Assembly (NCBI GenBank): GCA_001779055.1
Contig: MFJA01000076.1
Location: forward strand, 1-8,764
DNA: 8,764 nucleotides
From: Candidatus Gottesmanbacteria bacterium RBG_16_37_8
Lineage (GTDB): Bacteria; Patescibacteriota; Microgenomatia; 2-02-FULL-39-11
Reading direction: 5' to 3'
A program made the position numbers and the translations under genes. This document shows positions 6,464 to 8,764 of this stretch, in pieces; the stretch's first letter is position 1, and each line of letters opens with the position of its first letter. The notes under the pieces are model-generated. The model saw nothing but the letters and a program-made list of their open reading frames with translations, ran no database searches and was not told where the DNA came from.

Positions 6464-7141
6464 TTATGCTCCTTCAACCATTGGTTTGGTATAGCCGCTG
6501 GTCTCACCGAGTTTTTCTCCTGTAAAAGTCGGATTATATAGATTGTAAAAAAGTTCCACTAATTCCTGAGTAGCCAGTTGTTTTCCTTTAAGCCCAATTC
6601 TGCCCAGTTGTCTTAAGATATGGTCTCTCTTGGGAAATAGTGAAGTTTTAGCCCTGGACAGAATATAATCTTTGGCAAAAGGCAGTTTTTTCTTTTTACC
6701 GGTCAATGATTTTGTTGAATCTTTTATTCCCATCTCCAATACCGCAAAAGGAATAACCAGATAGAATTTTTTTTCCAATACTTTATTCTCCTTAATCGTA
6801 GACAGGATAAATTCCCGGTAATGCTGGATTCTGTCTTTCATAACGGGATTGCCGGTTTTTCCTTCCTCGGACACCAAATACTCAATATATGAGGAAATAT
6901 CCATTCTTTTTGATAAAATAACAATCTGCAGTGGAAATGACAGAGAATTCAAAAATGAGGCATAGGCATAAATTAAAGCATCCTGCTCATCCTCTGAAAG
7001 AAGGCCGAAATTTACTGCAGTTGTTTCAATAACCAAAGCAGCCGATCCGTTAGTTAATAGAACGATGTCATCCGCAATATCTTCGATTTCCAGAAATTCC
7101 TGTGTTGTTGCTCTTATTGGTGCTGATGTTGGTTGGATCAT
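6464..7141 (-). CDS. TraC-like type IV secretion-associated protein
   Basis: This 225-aa soluble protein resembles the small TraC-like proteins encoded beside PrgI and VirB4 in Patescibacteria, themselves similar to the N-terminal domain of VirB4/TraC ATPases. It shows FLEIEDIADDIVLL (16-29), a strand-rich LQIVILSKRMDISSY segment (71-85), and a C-terminal helix pair HILRQLGRIGL with ELVELFYNLYNP (174-204). There is no Walker motif, so it is not itself an ATPase. Because the downstream VirB4 has its own complete N-terminal domain, this is a separate partner and not a broken-off piece. Its ATG overlaps the stop of the preceding gene (ATGA), and AGGGGG lies 7 bases upstream. It probably works at the membrane base with PrgI and VirB4. 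The family call is from memory of sequence patterns; the molecular role is inferred. Confidence 0.82.
   Translation of the reverse strand: MIQPTSAPIRATTQEFLEIEDIADDIVLLTNGSAALVIETTAVNFGLLSEDEQDALIYAYASFLNSLSFPLQIVILSKRMDISSYIEYLVSEEGKTGNPVMKDRIQHYREFILSTIKENKVLEKKFYLVIPFAVLEMGIKDSTKSLTGKKKKLPFAKDYILSRAKTSLFPKRDHILRQLGRIGLKGKQLATQELVELFYNLYNPTFTGEKLGETSGYTKPMVEGA
6469..6474 (-). promoter_or_regulatory. Shine-Dalgarno for virB4
   Basis: AAGGAG on the - strand lies 8 bases before the virB4 ATG (6460) and within the last codons of the preceding gene. It is one of the two strong ribosome binding sites in the window and fixes the virB4 start. Confidence 0.8.
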
Positions 7142-8520
7142 ATTGTCGCCCCCTGACTCCCGAATATTTCTTTCGTCAATTTTTCTCTCATTAATTCTTT
7201 TTCTCCTTTGGCGGTAATTTCAATCGGCAAAAAAACTTTCCCGGTTAAATTTATTTCCGCAATATCAAAGACATATCTCTTCAGGGGATCTTCTGCCTCA
7301 ATATGATATATACCGTTTTGTAATGGAGTTGCTGTTGAAAATTGTCCCAGTCTGTTTGTCTTTAAAGCTCGGTGCGGAGTTCCTTTTGTGTCTTTAACCG
7401 TCAATATAATATTGGGTAGTATTTTCCCCTGCATGTCTTTAATAACACCCATAATAATATTAGGCACCTGAGGAAATCTCGGGATACCTATTTCATTCAC
7501 TGCCGTCTTTGCTGTAACCGTTTTTATTGTCGGAGCTTGTTTTTCAGGGGCAAGCTGTGGTTTAATAATGTCCGGCTTGCTGGTCGTAGCCTTGGCGTAG
7601 TCCAGTTTTCCGCTTTTTGACATTTCATCCTTAAACTTTTGCAGTTCTTTCTCAAGTTTCTCTTTTTCTTTAATTATTTCCGCCAGTTTTTCACCCTCTT
7701 TTTTTATAGCTACCGTTTCAGTTGGTTTTTCCGCTGCTTCTTTTTTCTCTGGGGGTAGTTCTGGTTCTGTTTGACCGGCTGCTTTCATCAGCGGAATTGG
7801 TACTGTAGGTGTCTTTATTTGTCCCGCCTCAATTGGCTTTATGGTTTGTTCAATTACCCTCTTTTCTTCTACAACTTTGTCATCTGCAATAATACCTGGC
7901 ATAATTATTTTTTCAGGAGGAGTTATCACTTTTCCGACATCGATTTTATCCGGACGCATCGCAGGTATTTGTCCAATTGGATCCTTAGTAGGTATAAATC
8001 CCGGTTGCATTATTTGTCCCCCTTGACTCTGACCGGTTTGGGTAAAAAGTAACAGCGTCCTGTCAACATAGTGTTTTTCCCTGATATTTAATTCCTGATG
8101 AGGCTGCTTGGGCAGGTTCTGTAAATATAAGTCCAATTTTTTTTTGGCATCCTGATGGGCCTCCTGATGATTTTGCGGTAACTTCTTTATTGGCGAAGTG
8201 TAATTGCGCAAAAGTATATCCGGAATGACCGTGTTTTTGTGCCAAATATATTGGGTAGGTGAATTGATGCTTTTAATAAAAGCCATAAGCCATCTGTCTA
8301 ACGGTCTATCCGCTATCGGTAAAAAAGCAAAAGCGATTCCTCCGAAAGCAAAAAATAAAACAATCGGCCATTTAATAATTGCCGGAAAAGGAGAAAATTT
8401 GAAAAGTAAAAAGGCAATTGCTGCCCCTCCGGCCAGGTAAAGGAATTGGCGCATCGTCATATCGCCAACCAGCCGGAATTGAAAACTGGAAATATTTCTT
8501 GGTACAGGATGTTGTTCCAT
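7138..8520 (-). CDS. PrgI-family membrane protein with C-terminal carboxypeptidase-regulatory-like domain
   Basis: The first 110 residues match the PrgI family of small inner-membrane proteins found beside VirB4 in Gram-positive and Patescibacteria type IV secretion loci. They show the start MEQHPVPRNISSFQFRLVGD, two membrane helices (about 24-43 and 48-69) and ADRPLDRWL (70-78). PrgI proteins are usually a little over 100 aa, but this one has 460. A Pro/Gln/Lys/Glu-rich linker (about 110-345) contains a likely coiled coil at 272-300. Residues 353-436 form a beta-sandwich-like domain resembling carboxypeptidase regulatory repeats, with GVIKDMQGKILPNIILTVKD (358-377) and TNRLGQFS (388-395). 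The conserved PrgI start supports the ATG at 8520, although no Shine-Dalgarno is present. It is the first gene of the cluster. The N-terminal family call is strong; the C-terminal domain call is fair. Confidence 0.92.
   Translation of the reverse strand: MEQHPVPRNISSFQFRLVGDMTMRQFLYLAGGAAIAFLLFKFSPFPAIIKWPIVLFFAFGGIAFAFLPIADRPLDRWLMAFIKSINSPTQYIWHKNTVIPDILLRNYTSPIKKLPQNHQEAHQDAKKKLDLYLQNLPKQPHQELNIREKHYVDRTLLLFTQTGQSQGGQIMQPGFIPTKDPIGQIPAMRPDKIDVGKVITPPEKIIMPGIIADDKVVEEKRVIEQTIKPIEAGQIKTPTVPIPLMKAAGQTEPELPPEKKEAAEKPTETVAIKKEGEKLAEIIKEKEKLEKELQKFKDEMSKSGKLDYAKATTSKPDIIKPQLAPEKQAPTIKTVTAKTAVNEIGIPRFPQVPNIIMGVIKDMQGKILPNIILTVKDTKGTPHRALKTNRLGQFSTATPLQNGIYHIEAEDPLKRYVFDIAEINLTGKVFLPIEITAKGEKELMREKLTKEIFGSQGATI
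7149..7154 (-). promoter_or_regulatory. Shine-Dalgarno for the TraC-like gene
   Basis: AGGGGG on the - strand lies 7 bases before the ATG at 7141, inside the last codons of the PrgI-family gene. It supports the overlapping start and translation coupling. Confidence 0.65.
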
Positions 8521-8526
8521 CGTCTT

Positions 8527-8560
8527 ATACTAGATTAAAATGTGAAAAATGCCATTTCAA
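8527..8560 (-). promoter_or_regulatory. Possible promoter of the PrgI-TraC-VirB4 cluster
   Basis: On the - strand TTGAAA (8555-8560) resembles a -35. Two -10 candidates follow: TTTAAT (8534-8539, 5 of 6, spacer 15) and TAGTAT (8527-8532, 4 of 6, spacer 22). Neither pair has ideal spacing. TAGTAT ends 6 bases before the ATG at 8520 and would imply a leaderless mRNA, which fits the missing Shine-Dalgarno. The evidence is weak. Confidence 0.3.
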
Positions 8561-8621
8561 CTGTTCGCTTAATACTCAAATTACTACCTAACTGCATTAA
8601 AAAACCGTGAAAATTCAATGA

Positions 8622-8638
8622 TCCCGATTTTATCGGGA
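8622..8638. repeat. Perfect hairpin 1 upstream of the secretion cluster
   Basis: TCCCGAT, loop TTT, ATCGGGA: a perfect 7-base-pair stem with a 3-base loop. Neither strand has a clean T run directly after it, so a classical intrinsic terminator is not supported. It lies about 100 bases ahead of the PrgI-family start. Confidence 0.6.
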
Positions 8639-8645
8639 GAATTAA

Positions 8646-8662
8646 TCCCGCCAAAGGCGGGA
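8646..8662. repeat. Perfect hairpin 2 upstream of the secretion cluster
   Basis: TCCCGCC, loop AAA, GGCGGGA: a GC-rich 7-base-pair stem with a 3-base loop, 7 bases from hairpin 1. It shares the outer TCCCG/CGGGA arms with hairpin 1. It has the look of a short dispersed intergenic palindrome or an old terminator stem; no T run follows. Confidence 0.6.
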
Positions 8663-8672
8663 CCAATCAGTT

Positions 8673-8686
8673 ATTCATCAATGAAT
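8673..8686. repeat. Third palindrome in the right-edge gap
   Basis: ATTCAT, CA, ATGAAT: a perfect 6-base inverted repeat with a 2-base centre, 10 bases beyond hairpin 2. It is AT-rich, so it would be a weak hairpin and more like an operator if functional. With the two GC-rich hairpins it makes three palindromes in 65 bases. Confidence 0.4.
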
Positions 8687-8697
8687 GTAATATAACC

Positions 8698-8740
8698 TCT
8701 CAGTTTTCCTAATTTGTTACTTCTCAATTTTCCTGAATTT
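8698..8740. repeat. Imperfect direct repeat with 24-base period
   Basis: TCTCAGTTTTCCTAATTT (from 8698) recurs as TCTCAATTTTCCTGAATTT (from 8722), with one substitution and one inserted base. On the - strand the period equals 8 codons, and one open frame reads GKLR in both copies. It may be a decayed gene end, a protein-binding repeat, or chance in AT-rich DNA. Confidence 0.45.
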
Positions 8741-8764
8741 AAACGATAAGAATATTGTCTTCAT

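Noticed and set aside
4442..7141. The TraC-like gene and virB4 as two halves of one VirB4 broken by a frameshift.
   Set aside because: virB4 keeps a complete N-terminal domain and its own strong Shine-Dalgarno, and the TraC-like gene ends cleanly after its conserved C-terminal helices.
8717..8764. A - strand stretch from an ATG at the window edge, MKTIFLSFKFRKIEK and stop.
   Set aside because: It has 15 codons, no ribosome site is visible, and the upstream DNA is missing. It could equally be an internal Met of a gene end. Too short to call.
1..8764. Searched for tRNA or rRNA genes, CRISPR repeats, insertion-sequence ends and transposase genes.
   Set aside because: No cloverleaf-like segment, regular spacer-repeat array, terminal inverted repeat around a gene or transposase motif was seen by eye.

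Overview
The window looks like an origin-proximal piece of a small, AT-rich bacterial chromosome, most likely a Candidate Phyla Radiation (Patescibacteria) member and perhaps Microgenomates. This rests on three things: compact genes with TAA or TGA stops, a dnaA-dnaN pair, and next to it a type IV secretion-like cluster (PrgI-family protein, TraC-like protein, VirB4 ATPase) of the sort common in these genomes. TGA ends dnaN and the PrgI-type gene exactly where those proteins should end. The genetic code is therefore standard, which argues against the lineages that read TGA as glycine. The taxon is an inference; no 16S rRNA or ribosomal protein gene is present.

Left part (1-2741, + strand): the dnaA control region, dnaA, a 198-base gap with the features of oriC, and dnaN. 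A consensus DnaA box (60-68) sits between the -35 and -10 elements of the best dnaA promoter, which suggests autoregulation. The dnaA-dnaN gap holds a cluster of a variant box, TTATCAACA, then a promoter-like pair and an AT-rich stretch suited to unwinding.

Right part (2748-8520, - strand): four genes read toward dnaN. They are a 460-aa PrgI-family membrane protein with a long linker and a C-terminal beta-sandwich-like domain, a 225-aa TraC-like protein, a 672-aa VirB4 ATPase, and a 555-aa unrecognised protein with a low-complexity linker, two membrane segments and an internal C-terminal repeat. The first two genes overlap as ATGA and the next is 3 bases on, so they are probably co-transcribed and form the ATPase and inner-membrane base of a secretion or DNA-transfer machine. 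The fourth gene is 26 bases further and may also have its own promoter. No relaxase, coupling ATPase, VirB6/TrbL polytopic protein or lytic enzyme is visible here.

Right edge (8521-8764): 244 bases with no convincing gene. It holds a possible promoter for the secretion cluster, three consecutive perfect palindromes, and an imperfect 24-base-period direct repeat.
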